Source: Laspinema palackyanum D2c
Lineage (GTDB): Bacteria; Cyanobacteriota; Cyanobacteriia; Cyanobacteriales; Laspinemataceae
Reading direction: 5' to 3'
Assembly: GCF_025370875.1 (NCBI RefSeq)
Contig: NZ_JAMXFD010000005.1
Span: 62,001-126,000 of the forward strand
DNA length: 64,000 nt
Numbering within the stretch: position 1 is the first letter of the stretch; the number at the start of each line of letters is the position of its first letter. The notes below the pieces were generated by a model. The model saw nothing but the letters and a program-made list of their open reading frames with translations, did no database searches and was not told where the DNA came from. Positions 27,712-36,163 of the stretch are shown piece by piece. Made by a program: the position numbers and the translations under genes.

Positions 27712-29781
27712 GTGTTTAAGATTTTTGAGTCTAAATTATCTCCACTTGCTTCTCGACAATTGACTTCCGCAGTGCTGATTTTGCTGGGAGGATTGTTGCT
27801 GCTGGTGATGTTGCTGTTTATCCATATAATTCAGGGACAAACTGATATTAATATTGGGACAACCATTAATGCTATTGTTGCCCCCAATGATGAACTCGCT
27901 ACCCATAATATTGTGCGACTGATGCGCTTGCCTCGGGCGGCGATCGCAGTGATTACCGGGTGCGCTTGGGGAATCGCTGGGGCATTGCTACAAACGGTTA
28001 CCCGCAATCCCCTCGCCTCTTCCTCCACTTTAGGGATTAATGCAGGCGCTTATTTTGCGGTGGCAGCAACAGGAATTTTTGCCCCAGACTTGTTCGCCCG
28101 ATCGCCGGTTTTAGTGGCACTCACCGGGGGATTGCTGGCTGCCGGATTAACCTACGCCATTGCTTCTGGGGCCCAGGTTTCTCCCATTCGTCTCACCCTC
28201 TCTGGGGTTGCGGTTTCCCTCGCCCTGGCTTCATTTACAGCACTCTTGCAAGTCTTTTATGAAAATCAAACCACCGGATTATTCTTCTGGGGGGCCGGTT
28301 CGTTACTACAAACAGATTGGAGTAATAGCGTTTACGCCTTTCCCCGGGTGGCGATCGCCGCTGGGTTAGCCCTGTTGATGTCACACTCTCTCGATGTGCT
28401 ACTCCTCGGCGATGACATGGCGCGATCGCTGGGACAACGGGTGCAACTCACCCGCTTATCTGCAACGGCGATCGCCGTCTTCCTGGCGGCAGTGGCGGTG
28501 AGTGTGGTAGGACCTATCGGATTTATCGGATTAGTCGCCCCCCATTTAGTGCGATTAATGGGATGCCGCCCTCACGCCCTATTGCTGCCCGGTTCGGCAA
28601 TTTGGGGCGCGGTGGTCCTCGTTGCTGCGGATATTTTCGCCCAAAGTGTGAAAACCAATTTAAGCGAAATTCCCGTGGGAACTGTCATCCCCCTTGTGGG
28701 TGCACCGTTTTTAATTGGATTAGTCCGGAAAACTGCCAATCTGGATGGTGGCAAAGGGAGAACCGCCCTCGCTTCCAGCCATCGCCCTTCCCGTCGCTTC
28801 TCTTATCCATTGTTACTGGGAACGGCAATTGTCGCCCTGGCAGTCGCCTTGGTTGCTGGATTAGTCTGGGGTGGAATTACCTTGAACCTCTCCCAAATCC
28901 TGGCAACCTTCCTCGGAGGTGGGACTGCCCTCTCACAAAAAGTTATCTTCAGCTTACGCTTACCCCGTCTGCTGGTGGCAATCTTTGCGGGGGCATCCCT
29001 GGCGGTGAGTGGTTTGCTGTTGCAAGGGGTTGTGAGAAATGCGATCGCCGGTCCCGAAATCGTCGGGATTACCTCCGGGGCAGGATTAGGGGCGATGTGC
29101 GTTCTGATTTTACTGCCCAATCCCCCCGTAGAAGCGGTGGCGATCGCCGCGTTTGTTGGGGCGTTTGTTGCCTTTGCTGCCGTCTGCCTCCTGGCATGGC
29201 GCGATGGACTCTCTCCCGCCAGTTTAGCCCTCGTCGGAATTGCCGTTTCTGCCTTCTGTAGTTCCGGCATCAACCTGTTAGTTGTCATGGCTAAATTGCG
29301 CGTCGCCCAAGCCCTAGTCTGGCTGTCTGGTAGCACTTATGCCCGGGAATGGGTGGATTTGTGGCGTTTAATTGCATGGCCCTTGGTTCTGCTACCCATC
29401 GCTTGGATTTTCTCACGTTGGCTAGATATAATGGCCCTCGGGGATGATGTACCCCGATTGGTGGGAATTCCCCTACAAAAAGCCCGAGGCATCTTACTGA
29501 CGATCGCCGTTGCCTTAGCTGCCGCAGCGGTTTCCACCGTGGGAACCATTAGTTTTGTGGGATTAATTGCCCCCCATGCCGCCCGGATTCTCGTCGGTAC
29601 AAATCATCGGAAATTAGTGCCATTTGCAGCAATTTTAGGCGCGCTTTTAGTCGCCATTTCTGATACCATTGGCCGAGTGGTATTAGCCCCGAAAGAGATT
29701 CCTGCTGGGTTAGTGGTTGCGGCGATCGGCACCCCTTATTTTCTGTGGTTGCTGTGGCAAACCCGGGGCAAAATGGCTTAA
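27712..29781 (+). CDS. Fused FecCD-type iron-siderophore ABC permease (FhuB-like)
   Basis: This encodes 689 residues, two complete FecCD permease units in one chain. The first half runs from LTSAVLILLGGLLLLVMLLF through IGFIGLVAPHLVRLMG. The second begins near SYPLLLGTAIVALAVALVAG and ends with SFVGLIAPHAARILVG. Each half carries the RLPR-x-x-x-A segment and the cytoplasmic coupling loop. The GTG at 27712 (AGGA just upstream) is preferred; the frame is open from 27517, but that part lies in the previous gene and repeat B. The fused form resembles FhuB of hydroxamate uptake, which fits the predicted hydroxamate siderophore. Confidence 0.9.
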   Translation: MFKIFESKLSPLASRQLTSAVLILLGGLLLLVMLLFIHIIQGQTDINIGTTINAIVAPNDELATHNIVRLMRLPRAAIAVITGCAWGIAGALLQTVTRNPLASSSTLGINAGAYFAVAATGIFAPDLFARSPVLVALTGGLLAAGLTYAIASGAQVSPIRLTLSGVAVSLALASFTALLQVFYENQTTGLFFWGAGSLLQTDWSNSVYAFPRVAIAAGLALLMSHSLDVLLLGDDMARSLGQRVQLTRLSATAIAVFLAAVAVSVVGPIGFIGLVAPHLVRLMGCRPHALLLPGSAIWGAVVLVAADIFAQSVKTNLSEIPVGTVIPLVGAPFLIGLVRKTANLDGGKGRTALASSHRPSRRFSYPLLLGTAIVALAVALVAGLVWGGITLNLSQILATFLGGGTALSQKVIFSLRLPRLLVAIFAGASLAVSGLLLQGVVRNAIAGPEIVGITSGAGLGAMCVLILLPNPPVEAVAIAAFVGAFVAFAAVCLLAWRDGLSPASLALVGIAVSAFCSSGINLLVVMAKLRVAQALVWLSGSTYAREWVDLWRLIAWPLVLLPIAWIFSRWLDIMALGDDVPRLVGIPLQKARGILLTIAVALAAAAVSTVGTISFVGLIAPHAARILVGTNHRKLVPFAAILGALLVAISDTIGRVVLAPKEIPAGLVVAAIGTPYFLWLLWQTRGKMA

Positions 29782-29845
29782 AAACAGGCATAAATTCGGG
29801 CAATGACAGGGGAATAAGCTGTCTATCTAAGAAAATCAGAGGGTT

Positions 29846-30796
29846 ATGAATCAATTTTTTTGCTCGCAACAAACAGAGGAAGAGGATTTAATCGGAACGG
29901 CGGATACGGCCCCGATTTATGTCTTTATAGAATGCCCGCCTCCTTGGACAATGGAAATCTGGAATTCTCCCGCCCTTTCTCAGGAATTAAAACGGGATTA
30001 TCTGCAACTCAGGGCAGCAGTTCAGGACAATAAATTAAATGTGCGCTTTGGCTTCATTTATGGGAATCGCCCCGTTAACACCACGAAACTCTTGATTTTC
30101 CGCAAACCTTTTGGATTCGCTTCGGGCTATCAAAAGCAAAAATTTAACTTAAGCAATCTTGCGGCAACCCTGCCGATTTTAAAAACCAATTTGTTAGAAG
30201 ATGCTGACATTTATCCAGCAGTCCATGACGCGAAAGATATTTTCATCTGCACTCATGGCAGTTATGATAAATGCTGTGCCAGATATGGAAATATTTTCTA
30301 TCGGCAAGCCTTAGAAACCGTGGAAAAATTATCTCTAACTCAGGTTAGAATTTGGCAATGTACCCATTTTGGAGGTCATCGGTTTGCGCCCACGGCGATC
30401 GCCTTTCCCGAGGGTCGGTTTTATGGGAGACTCCCTCCCGAATCCTTGACCGCAATTCTCACCCGCCAGGGAGATATTCACCTCTTAGACCCAGTGTATC
30501 GCGGTTGGTCACTTTTACCCCATCCGGCTCAAATTGTGGAACGAGAATTGCTTCACCGTTTAGGTTGGAATTGGTTTAATTATACCGTCAACTGTCAGAT
30601 TTTAGAACAAGATGAAGACAACAGTTATTATTGCCTGAAAATTGAATATCAATCACCGGAAGGTGTTCTCAGTTGCGATCGCATTGAAGTGATGAAAGAC
30701 CAGACTCGGGCAGTTGCACTCCATTTATCCTGCCAAAGTGAAGCCCTTTCTCACGTTTCACCCTTTCTCATCAAAACCTGGGTAAAAATTGAATGA
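29846..30796 (+). CDS. Sucrase/ferredoxin-like (Suc_Fer) thioredoxin-fold protein
   Basis: This encodes 316 residues. The motifs FICTHGSYDKCCARYG (C135, C143, C144) and WQCTHFGGHRFAPTAIAFP (C172) match the Suc_Fer-like family, whose members carry a thioredoxin-like ferredoxin domain thought to bind a [2Fe-2S] cluster. No signal peptide or membrane segment is visible, so it is probably cytosolic. It lies 64 bp after the permease and ahead of tonB. A role in reducing the imported ferric siderophore or receiving its iron is inferred from context and cofactor only. Confidence 0.82.
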   Translation: MNQFFCSQQTEEEDLIGTADTAPIYVFIECPPPWTMEIWNSPALSQELKRDYLQLRAAVQDNKLNVRFGFIYGNRPVNTTKLLIFRKPFGFASGYQKQKFNLSNLAATLPILKTNLLEDADIYPAVHDAKDIFICTHGSYDKCCARYGNIFYRQALETVEKLSLTQVRIWQCTHFGGHRFAPTAIAFPEGRFYGRLPPESLTAILTRQGDIHLLDPVYRGWSLLPHPAQIVERELLHRLGWNWFNYTVNCQILEQDEDNSYYCLKIEYQSPEGVLSCDRIEVMKDQTRAVALHLSCQSEALSHVSPFLIKTWVKIE

Positions 30797-30833
30797 ATAG
30801 CACAAAGAAAGGATATTTAAACTCATGGTAAAA

Positions 30834-30877
30834 AACCCCCACCTGGCGCAGCGTTCCGTAAGGAAAGGGTGGGGGTT
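30834..30877 (+). terminator. Stem-loop after the siderophore uptake genes
   Basis: AACCCCCACC (30834-30843) pairs with GGTGGGGGTT (30868-30877) across a 24-nt loop, 37 bp after the Suc_Fer stop. It is a plausible end of the uptake transcript, although the U-run is weak. The remainder of 30797-31305 carries the tonB promoter region and no gene. Confidence 0.6.
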
Positions 30878-31171
30878 GTAGCTGGCCCCTCTATCTTCTT
30901 AATAAACTTTGTTAAAAAACCCATACACAATTGCAACCGACTTTCAAGGGTCTAGGAAAGATTTTACCTCAACTTGGGGACTTTCCTCTATTAGATATTG
31001 AAGGGTAAAAGCCTCGAATTCCTTGCCCCAAAAGCATTTCAAGCCCTAAGACTGAGCGCCAAAACCAGAACTTGACAAATTATTCCCCTTGGTATATGGA
31101 CCGTCGCCCCCTTGGATCCGGGTAATTTTTGTCTGAACTGGCTGTAATAGTGCTAATATTTTTAGGACTCT

Positions 31172-31191
31172 ATTGCTAATAACTTTCAATA
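31172..31191 (+). promoter_or_regulatory. Putative iron-responsive operator upstream of tonB
   Basis: TTGCTAATAACTTTCAATAG aligns with the sites upstream of the receptor and biosynthetic operon: TTG, the central A-rich block, CTxTCAAT and a trailing A. The flanking text AATAGTGCTAA occurs twice, at about 31147 and 31189. It lies 115 bp ahead of the TonB start. Confidence 0.5.
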
Positions 31192-31305
31192 GTGCTAAAA
31201 ACTTTAAGGGGTGTTACTCCGGCATTTTTTGGGTGTTGGAGAAACAGGACAGCGCGATCGCGCCCCTGTTGTCCACACCTGATGTTCTGAGGAGATCTAG
31301 CAGGC

Positions 31306-33045
31306 ATGACTTTTTCTACCGTTTCTGCGGCGCAACGAGAACAACAAGAGGAGCAAATCAAAAAGCTGATTGGATGGACCCTGGTGGGTTCAGCCGTGGT
31401 GCATTTGGTTTTTTTGCCATTGATGGCGAACTTGATGGTGACGCGATCGCCCGAGGCGATCGAGGAACCCATTGAGTTTATCGTTCTTGAGGAACCCGAA
31501 CCCGAACCCGAACCGGAGGAGGACCCGCCACCCCCAGAACCGGAAGCATTAGCCATCCCAGAACCGGAACCAGAACCGGAACCAGAACCAGAACCGGAAC
31601 CGGAACCGGAACCGGAACCGGAACCGGAACCGGAACCGGAACCCCTGCCAGAACCGGAAATGGTCGAACCCGAACCCCTGCCAGAACCGGAACCCCTGTT
31701 AGAACCGGAACCCCTGCCAGAACCGGAACCCCTGCCAGAACCGGAAATGGTTGAACCCGAACCTTTACTGCAAGAGCAACCCACCGCAGTCCCCGAACCC
31801 TTCATGCCGGAACCGACGCCGGAACCGGAACCCAGTCCTGCACCTTTAACACCCCAGGAAGCACCATCTCTGTCCGCCCCAGCGCCCCTGGATCCGGTAG
31901 AAAGTCCGCCGATCGCCCAGGAACCGGAGGCCCAAAATTTAGAACCCCTACCCGAGGTAAATCCGGTGGAGAGACTGCCGGAACCCCCAGTGGTGAGTAC
32001 GGTCCCGCAAACGCCGGGTCCCGAACCCGACTGGATGAACGACTTGAACTCCGCGAATCAACCGATCGCCTTGGAGGATCAAGAGGTTGCCTCGTCGAAT
32101 CCGTTTGCTGAAAATATCCGGTCCCTCGATGAACCTGTGAGCGAACCGCGCTCCCTGGAACCCCCAGTTACCGGCAGTTTACCCGAAACCTCTGAGGAGG
32201 AGTTGCTCACCGAAGTTCCCAACTCAGACGCGACTCCTCCGGTAGAGGAACTCAACCCCACGGAGCGATCGCCGTGGAATGAGAACATTAATGACACCCC
32301 CGAGGAACCCTTCAACCCAAATATCCCACCCACACCCAGTAGTCCGGTCCTCAACCCCAGACCCGAGGACAATACCGGCAATCCCGACTTGTTCTCGCAA
32401 GTGGAACCGACCAATCCTGCACCGAGAATAGAGGACTATCAGAACAGCGCCCCTTCAACTTGGAATAGTGACAGTGATTTGGGAGTGGATGAACCCTTCA
32501 ATCCCAATGCCAATAATGCGCCACCGCGTGTTGCCGAATCTCCTGCCATCAACCCGAACCCCGGGAGTGGTGAGACGGGTTCTGACTTTTTCAATGATTT
32601 AGAAACCGCTGGCAACTCCAACTCTAGCGGTCCAAATCCCTCCTCAACTACCCCCTCCACCTGGACGGGAAACAGTGATTATGATACCGCCTCCGAACCC
32701 TTTGGCGGTAACATTGGTCCGATGGATCCGGGCGCTAATTCCGGAGGTCCTGCCGGTTCGCCCAACGGTTCCCCAGATGGTTCTGGATCTGTAGAATGCC
32801 GTCGCTGCGGGAAACCCAGCTATCCTAGAATTGCCCGAGAAGCCGGATTAGAAGGGGTAGTCTCACTGAGTGTGGATATCGACCCCTCGGGTAACGTGAT
32901 TGACGTCAGATTAGTAGAGTCTAGTGGTCATTCGTCCCTAGATGACTCAGCGATGGACAAGATTAGAAGTTGGCAATTTGAGCAGTCGGAGAATGGTCGG
33001 CAGAATCAAATTGTGAGAATTCCATTCCGCCTAGAGGATTCGTAA
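31306..33045 (+). CDS. TonB family protein with long Glu-Pro linker
   Basis: This encodes 579 residues. A short cytoplasmic N-terminus precedes one membrane helix (about 25-45, [18 protein letters not shown]). A Glu-Pro/Pro-Glu rich linker covers about residues 60-160. A long Pro/Asn/Ser-rich region with three loose repeats around [15 protein letters not shown] and EPFGGNIG follows. The C-terminal TonB domain begins with [20 protein letters not shown] and contains [24 protein letters not shown], ending in IPFRLED. It should transmit proton-motive force from ExbB/ExbD to the outer-membrane receptor across the periplasm. ExbB/ExbD are not in this window. AGGAG lies about 11 nt before the ATG. 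Confidence 0.92.
   Translation: MTFSTVSAAQREQQEEQIKKLIGWTLVGSAVVHLVFLPLMANLMVTRSPEAIEEPIEFIVLEEPEPEPEPEEDPPPPEPEALAIPEPEPEPEPEPEPEPEPEPEPEPEPEPEPLPEPEMVEPEPLPEPEPLLEPEPLPEPEPLPEPEMVEPEPLLQEQPTAVPEPFMPEPTPEPEPSPAPLTPQEAPSLSAPAPLDPVESPPIAQEPEAQNLEPLPEVNPVERLPEPPVVSTVPQTPGPEPDWMNDLNSANQPIALEDQEVASSNPFAENIRSLDEPVSEPRSLEPPVTGSLPETSEEELLTEVPNSDATPPVEELNPTERSPWNENINDTPEEPFNPNIPPTPSSPVLNPRPEDNTGNPDLFSQVEPTNPAPRIEDYQNSAPSTWNSDSDLGVDEPFNPNANNAPPRVAESPAINPNPGSGETGSDFFNDLETAGNSNSSGPNPSSTTPSTWTGNSDYDTASEPFGGNIGPMDPGANSGGPAGSPNGSPDGSGSVECRRCGKPSYPRIAREAGLEGVVSLSVDIDPSGNVIDVRLVESSGHSSLDDSAMDKIRSWQFEQSENGRQNQIVRIPFRLEDS
31491..31770. repeat. GAACCG-type hexanucleotide repeat in the tonB linker
   Basis: Imperfect tandem copies of GAACCG/GAACCA/GAACCC encode the Glu-Pro tract. 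Near 31584-31640 at least nine uninterrupted CCGGAA units occur, and longer 30- to 36-bp blocks (CTGCCAGAACCGGAA) are duplicated at 31646-31750. Such tracts are prone to slippage, and every change by one unit keeps the frame. Confidence 0.9.
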
Positions 33046-33137
33046 CTCGATTCGGTGCGGTGGGTGGTCCGTCTGAATCTCACCGCCACGCGAAACCCAA
33101 ACCCCTAACTTAATGTTGTTTACCCTGAATTAAATCC

Positions 33138-34319
33138 ATGCTTCGTTCTATCCACTCATTGGGAATTCCCTTGTCCATCGCCCTTGCATTGACTCTTCCT
33201 TGGCCTGCGATCGCCGGTGTGGTCACCTTACCCGATGGCGGTCGTTGTGAGGGAGAACTGCAAGACGGCAAACTCAGCGGTCCGGCAGTCTGCACTTATG
33301 CCAATGGCGATCGCTATGAAGGAGACTTTAAAGAGGGCCAACCTCATGGCAGAGGCGTTTATACCTTTGCCGATAATAGTCGATATGAAGGGGAATTTAG
33401 CAATGGTCAATTTAATGGAACCGGAGTCCGGGAATTTGCCAATGGCACGCGCTACGAAGGTGCATTTAAAGATGGCAAATTTCACGGCACCGGGTCTTAT
33501 ACTTCTGGGAATGGCATCCGATTTGAAGGGGAATTTGTAGAAGGGTCTCCTGCCGGTAGCGGAACCTTTGTATTTCCCAATGGCAACCGCTGCACGGGAA
33601 CCGTTGCCGATGGCAAACTCAACGGTCAAGGGTCTTGTGAATATGCCAATGGCAATCGTTATGAAGGGGAATTGGTGAATAGTCAACCCCAAGGTCAGGG
33701 AATTTATACCTTTGCCGATGGCGGAAAGTACGAGGGCGAATTTACCGAAGGCCAATTAAATGGTCAAGGGGTGCGGGACTATAGCAATGGCGATCGCTAT
33801 GAAGGACAGTTTGTCAATGGCAAACCCGAGGGCCGAGGAATTTTCACCTTTGCCGATCGCAGTCGCTATGAGGGGGAATTTAGGGACGGTCAATTTAATG
33901 GGGAAGGAGTCCGGGAATTTACCAATGGCAACCGTTATCAAGGACCGTTTGTCAATGGCAAACCTCAAGGACGCGGAACCCTAACCTTTCAAAATGGCAA
34001 TCAGTATGAAGGGGAATTTGTCGAAGGCAAATTTAATGGGGAAGGGGTGTTTACCTTTGCCAACGGGAATCGTTATGCTGGCACGTTTCGCGATGGTCAA
34101 TTTAGCGGTCAAGGCATCTACAGTTTTGCCAATGGCGATCGCTGTGAAGGGGAATTTGCCGAGGGGAAATTTCACGGCACCGGAAGCTGCACCTACGCCA
34201 ATGGCGATCGCTATCAAGGCCAATTTTCCGAAGGTGAAAAACACGGAACCGGCATCTATATTTATGCCGACGGCACCCGCATCGAGGGCAGTTGGCAAAA
34301 TGGGGAATTGAGCAACTAG
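33138..34319 (+). CDS. Exported MORN-repeat protein
   Basis: This encodes 393 residues. A signal peptide (LGIPLSIALALTLPWPAIAG, about 8-27) is followed by 16 tandem MORN repeats of 23 residues with consensus YEGEFxxGxxxGxGxxxxxNG. Four units start with CEGE or CTGT and bring Cys residues that may pair. MORN repeats form elongated beta-sheets and often bind lipids or proteins. No enzymatic domain is present. It follows tonB by 92 bp on the same strand, so co-transcription is possible, but a link to iron uptake is not shown. Repeat DNA is moderately conserved, giving several shadow frames. Confidence 0.88.
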   Translation: MLRSIHSLGIPLSIALALTLPWPAIAGVVTLPDGGRCEGELQDGKLSGPAVCTYANGDRYEGDFKEGQPHGRGVYTFADNSRYEGEFSNGQFNGTGVREFANGTRYEGAFKDGKFHGTGSYTSGNGIRFEGEFVEGSPAGSGTFVFPNGNRCTGTVADGKLNGQGSCEYANGNRYEGELVNSQPQGQGIYTFADGGKYEGEFTEGQLNGQGVRDYSNGDRYEGQFVNGKPEGRGIFTFADRSRYEGEFRDGQFNGEGVREFTNGNRYQGPFVNGKPQGRGTLTFQNGNQYEGEFVEGKFNGEGVFTFANGNRYAGTFRDGQFSGQGIYSFANGDRCEGEFAEGKFHGTGSCTYANGDRYQGQFSEGEKHGTGIYIYADGTRIEGSWQNGELSN

Positions 34320-34335
34320 AGGGGGGGACCTGACA

Positions 34336-34446
34336 AGGTTAGAAACCGGGTTTTTGCCCAAATTTGGGGAAATCAGCAGCAGATGAGGAGAAAAACCCGG
34401 TTTCTTCTCCTGGGTTAGAAATGCTGGGTGAGAAACTGGGTTTTTG
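34336..34446. repeat. Cluster of GAAACCGGGTTT-type short repeats
   Basis: Three units (AGAAACCGGGTTTTT at about 34340, AAAAACCCGGTTTCTTCTCC at about 34392 and GAGAAACTGGGTTTTT at about 34430) fill the convergent gap between the MORN gene and the gene at 34447. Related units lie near 5932 and 6668. They are self-complementary enough to act as weak bidirectional terminators. Confidence 0.65.
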
Positions 34447-35058
34447 CTAACAAATGGGTAGATTGCCCGGATTAACCGCATGAATGTCTTCAGTCCCCGA
34501 TTCGGGCCACGATCGCCGATAGGATGCCTCTTCCGGTTTACCCCATCCCAGTTGCAGGAGGATTTCCAGAAAGTCGGATTTTTCCCATTTAAACAGGGTC
34601 GCCCATTCGGTTTTCAGAGCGATCGCCTCCACATCTGCTTTAGAAATTTGGCGCTCATTTAACCCATTATTCACCCGCAGATACAAATCCATTCCCTCGG
34701 TAACTTCTAACCAAAACGACAACAGAGCAGGTTTTGCCGCCTTCAGGGTCTCTAGGTCCTCCGGCAGCGCAATCAACTGATCATGGAGTTGAGGATAGGA
34801 GAGGGTTTTGCCTTTGAGGGTAATTTCATGGCAAATCAGACCCGACACCTGGTGCGATCGCTGATAGTCATGCACTGCTGCCTTAAAATCTTGATAAGCC
34901 GTAAACTTTTGCAGACCTTCGGGCTTGAGGAACTGGTCAACCACTGGCAGCCCGATCGCCGGAGTCGCCGACAAGTTCAAACGCTCCCCTCTCAGGCAAG
35001 CGCGGCGCTCCTGCTCTAAAATTTCGATTAACTCCTGCGTACTGTAGACCTTCGCCAT
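34447..35058 (-). CDS. Hypothetical cyanobacterial protein
   Basis: This encodes 203 residues, starting MAKVYSTQELIEILEQERR. It is soluble and predominantly helical, with no signal peptide, membrane segment or catalytic motif that I recognise. A central segment, GLICHEITLKGKTLSYPQLH, and a Trp-rich C-terminal third (WATLFKWEKSDFLEILLQLGWG) are the most distinctive parts. It converges with the MORN gene over short palindromic repeats. The codon pattern looks like real coding DNA, but no function can be assigned. Confidence 0.7.
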   Translation of the reverse strand: MAKVYSTQELIEILEQERRACLRGERLNLSATPAIGLPVVDQFLKPEGLQKFTAYQDFKAAVHDYQRSHQVSGLICHEITLKGKTLSYPQLHDQLIALPEDLETLKAAKPALLSFWLEVTEGMDLYLRVNNGLNERQISKADVEAIALKTEWATLFKWEKSDFLEILLQLGWGKPEEASYRRSWPESGTEDIHAVNPGNLPIC

Positions 35059-35198
35059 CAGAACACCATCGGGTTAGACTTTACCGATAGTTTAACCTGG
35101 GTCAGGTACTCCAGGGGTGGGATAGGCTACCCAAATTTGGGGTAAATCCGGCGAGGCGATCGACCCATAGCTGGGACCCCTCACCCATCCGGTCTCAA

Positions 35199-35657
35199 TT
35201 AACCCGTTCTACCATACCGTCCCATCAGTTCCACTGCCCCTAAAATATGACCTTCCATTGCCGATTTCACCTCCGCTTTGCTGGCCCCCGGTTCCAGACT
35301 AAGCAGTGTATCTAAGGCATACAGTTTGAAAAAATAGCGGTGGGTTCCCTCCTCGGGACAAGGCGCACTATATCCCAACGTGCCAAAATCATTTTTTCCC
35401 TGGACTCCGCCTCGTTCCAGTCTCGGTTCATTTGGCACTCCGTGAGGCAGGTGACGAATATTCGCAGGAATATCATAAGCCAGCCAGTGGGTTAAGCTGC
35501 GCGTAGCCACATCCGGATCTTCCATAATCAGAACAAAACTAATGGTCCCAGGCGGGGGGGAGTCCCAACTCAGGGGTGGAGAAGTCTTTTCACCATCGCA
35601 GGTATGTTCAAACGGAAGGGTATTCCCAATGAAAAAAGCAGGACTTTTAAATTCCAT
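35199..35657 (-). CDS. YbhB/YbcL family PEBP-like protein
   Basis: This encodes 152 residues of the phosphatidylethanolamine-binding-protein fold, prokaryotic YbhB/YbcL branch. Landmarks are TCDGEKTSPPLSWDSPPPGT, the ligand-pocket segment VLIMEDPDVATRSLTHWLAYDIP with Asp-Pro-Asp and His, GKNDFGTLGYSAPCPEEGTHRYFFKLYALD, and the helical end MEGHILGAVELMGRYGR. The family's physiological ligand in bacteria is unclear. No signal peptide is present, so it is probably cytosolic. It is transcribed alone. Confidence 0.93.
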   Translation of the reverse strand: MEFKSPAFFIGNTLPFEHTCDGEKTSPPLSWDSPPPGTISFVLIMEDPDVATRSLTHWLAYDIPANIRHLPHGVPNEPRLERGGVQGKNDFGTLGYSAPCPEEGTHRYFFKLYALDTLLSLEPGASKAEVKSAMEGHILGAVELMGRYGRTG

Positions 35658-36163
35658 GACGTTAATACAGTTGACGGTTAGCTGAGTGCGAGTGGTGTTT
35701 TTATCAATCGTTCCATTTTAACGGCAGCAGGAGATATCTGGCTGCCTGGGCATCCACTCCCCGGTAAAACTTTCCCCTTTTACTCACCCTTGGACCGCCC
35801 AAAAGCGATCGCCTTCTCCCCTCTTGACCCCTAGGTTTTGGTTTCCCATTTGCCGCCCCTCCTTAAAGATCTAACTTCCGATAGATAGATGATACTTTCT
35901 GCGGTTAGAGAGTCCTGACAATTGAGTTGAGTTATCATTCCTATCATGACCCAAAAAGGTACTCCATAGAGCGCCTTCGTTCCCTCCCAGAAAAGGTTCG
36001 CTAAATCGAGCAGACAATTTCTCCCTGGATGGAAGAAGGAATCTCGTATAAAGCCTTCCCTTCTTTGGACCCATACTCCCTTTAAGCCAACTCTCAGGAG
36101 TCTCAACAGACACCGAGTGGGTTGTGCTAGTGATTTATTTTTTTAAAACAAGAGAGAACTTTA
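35658..36163. other. 506-bp intergenic region, no gene supported
   Basis: This region lies between the divergently transcribed PEBP and GH13 genes, so it should hold both promoters. Short minus-strand frames here lack ribosome binding sites and family resemblance. An A/T-rich stretch (GATTTATTTTTTTAAAACAA at about 36131) and AAGAGAG lie just ahead of the GH13 start. I see nothing else. Confidence 0.6.

Noticed and set aside
31176-31805. Minus-strand frame of Gly-Ser repeats
   Set aside because: It is the antisense shadow of the GAACCG tract in the TonB gene.
31306-33045. ExbB/ExbD expected beside tonB
   Set aside because: I looked on both sides and found no MotA/TolQ-like or ExbD-like frame, so the energising complex must be encoded elsewhere.
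33228-34481. Long minus-strand frames with periodic AIGKFP-like repeats
   Set aside because: They are shadows of the MORN-repeat DNA periodicity; the plus-strand MORN frame has a signal peptide and consensus.
35831-36113. Overlapping minus-strand frames of 80-91 residues
   Set aside because: No ribosome binding site, no recognisable domain, and two frames open over the same DNA suggest chance.
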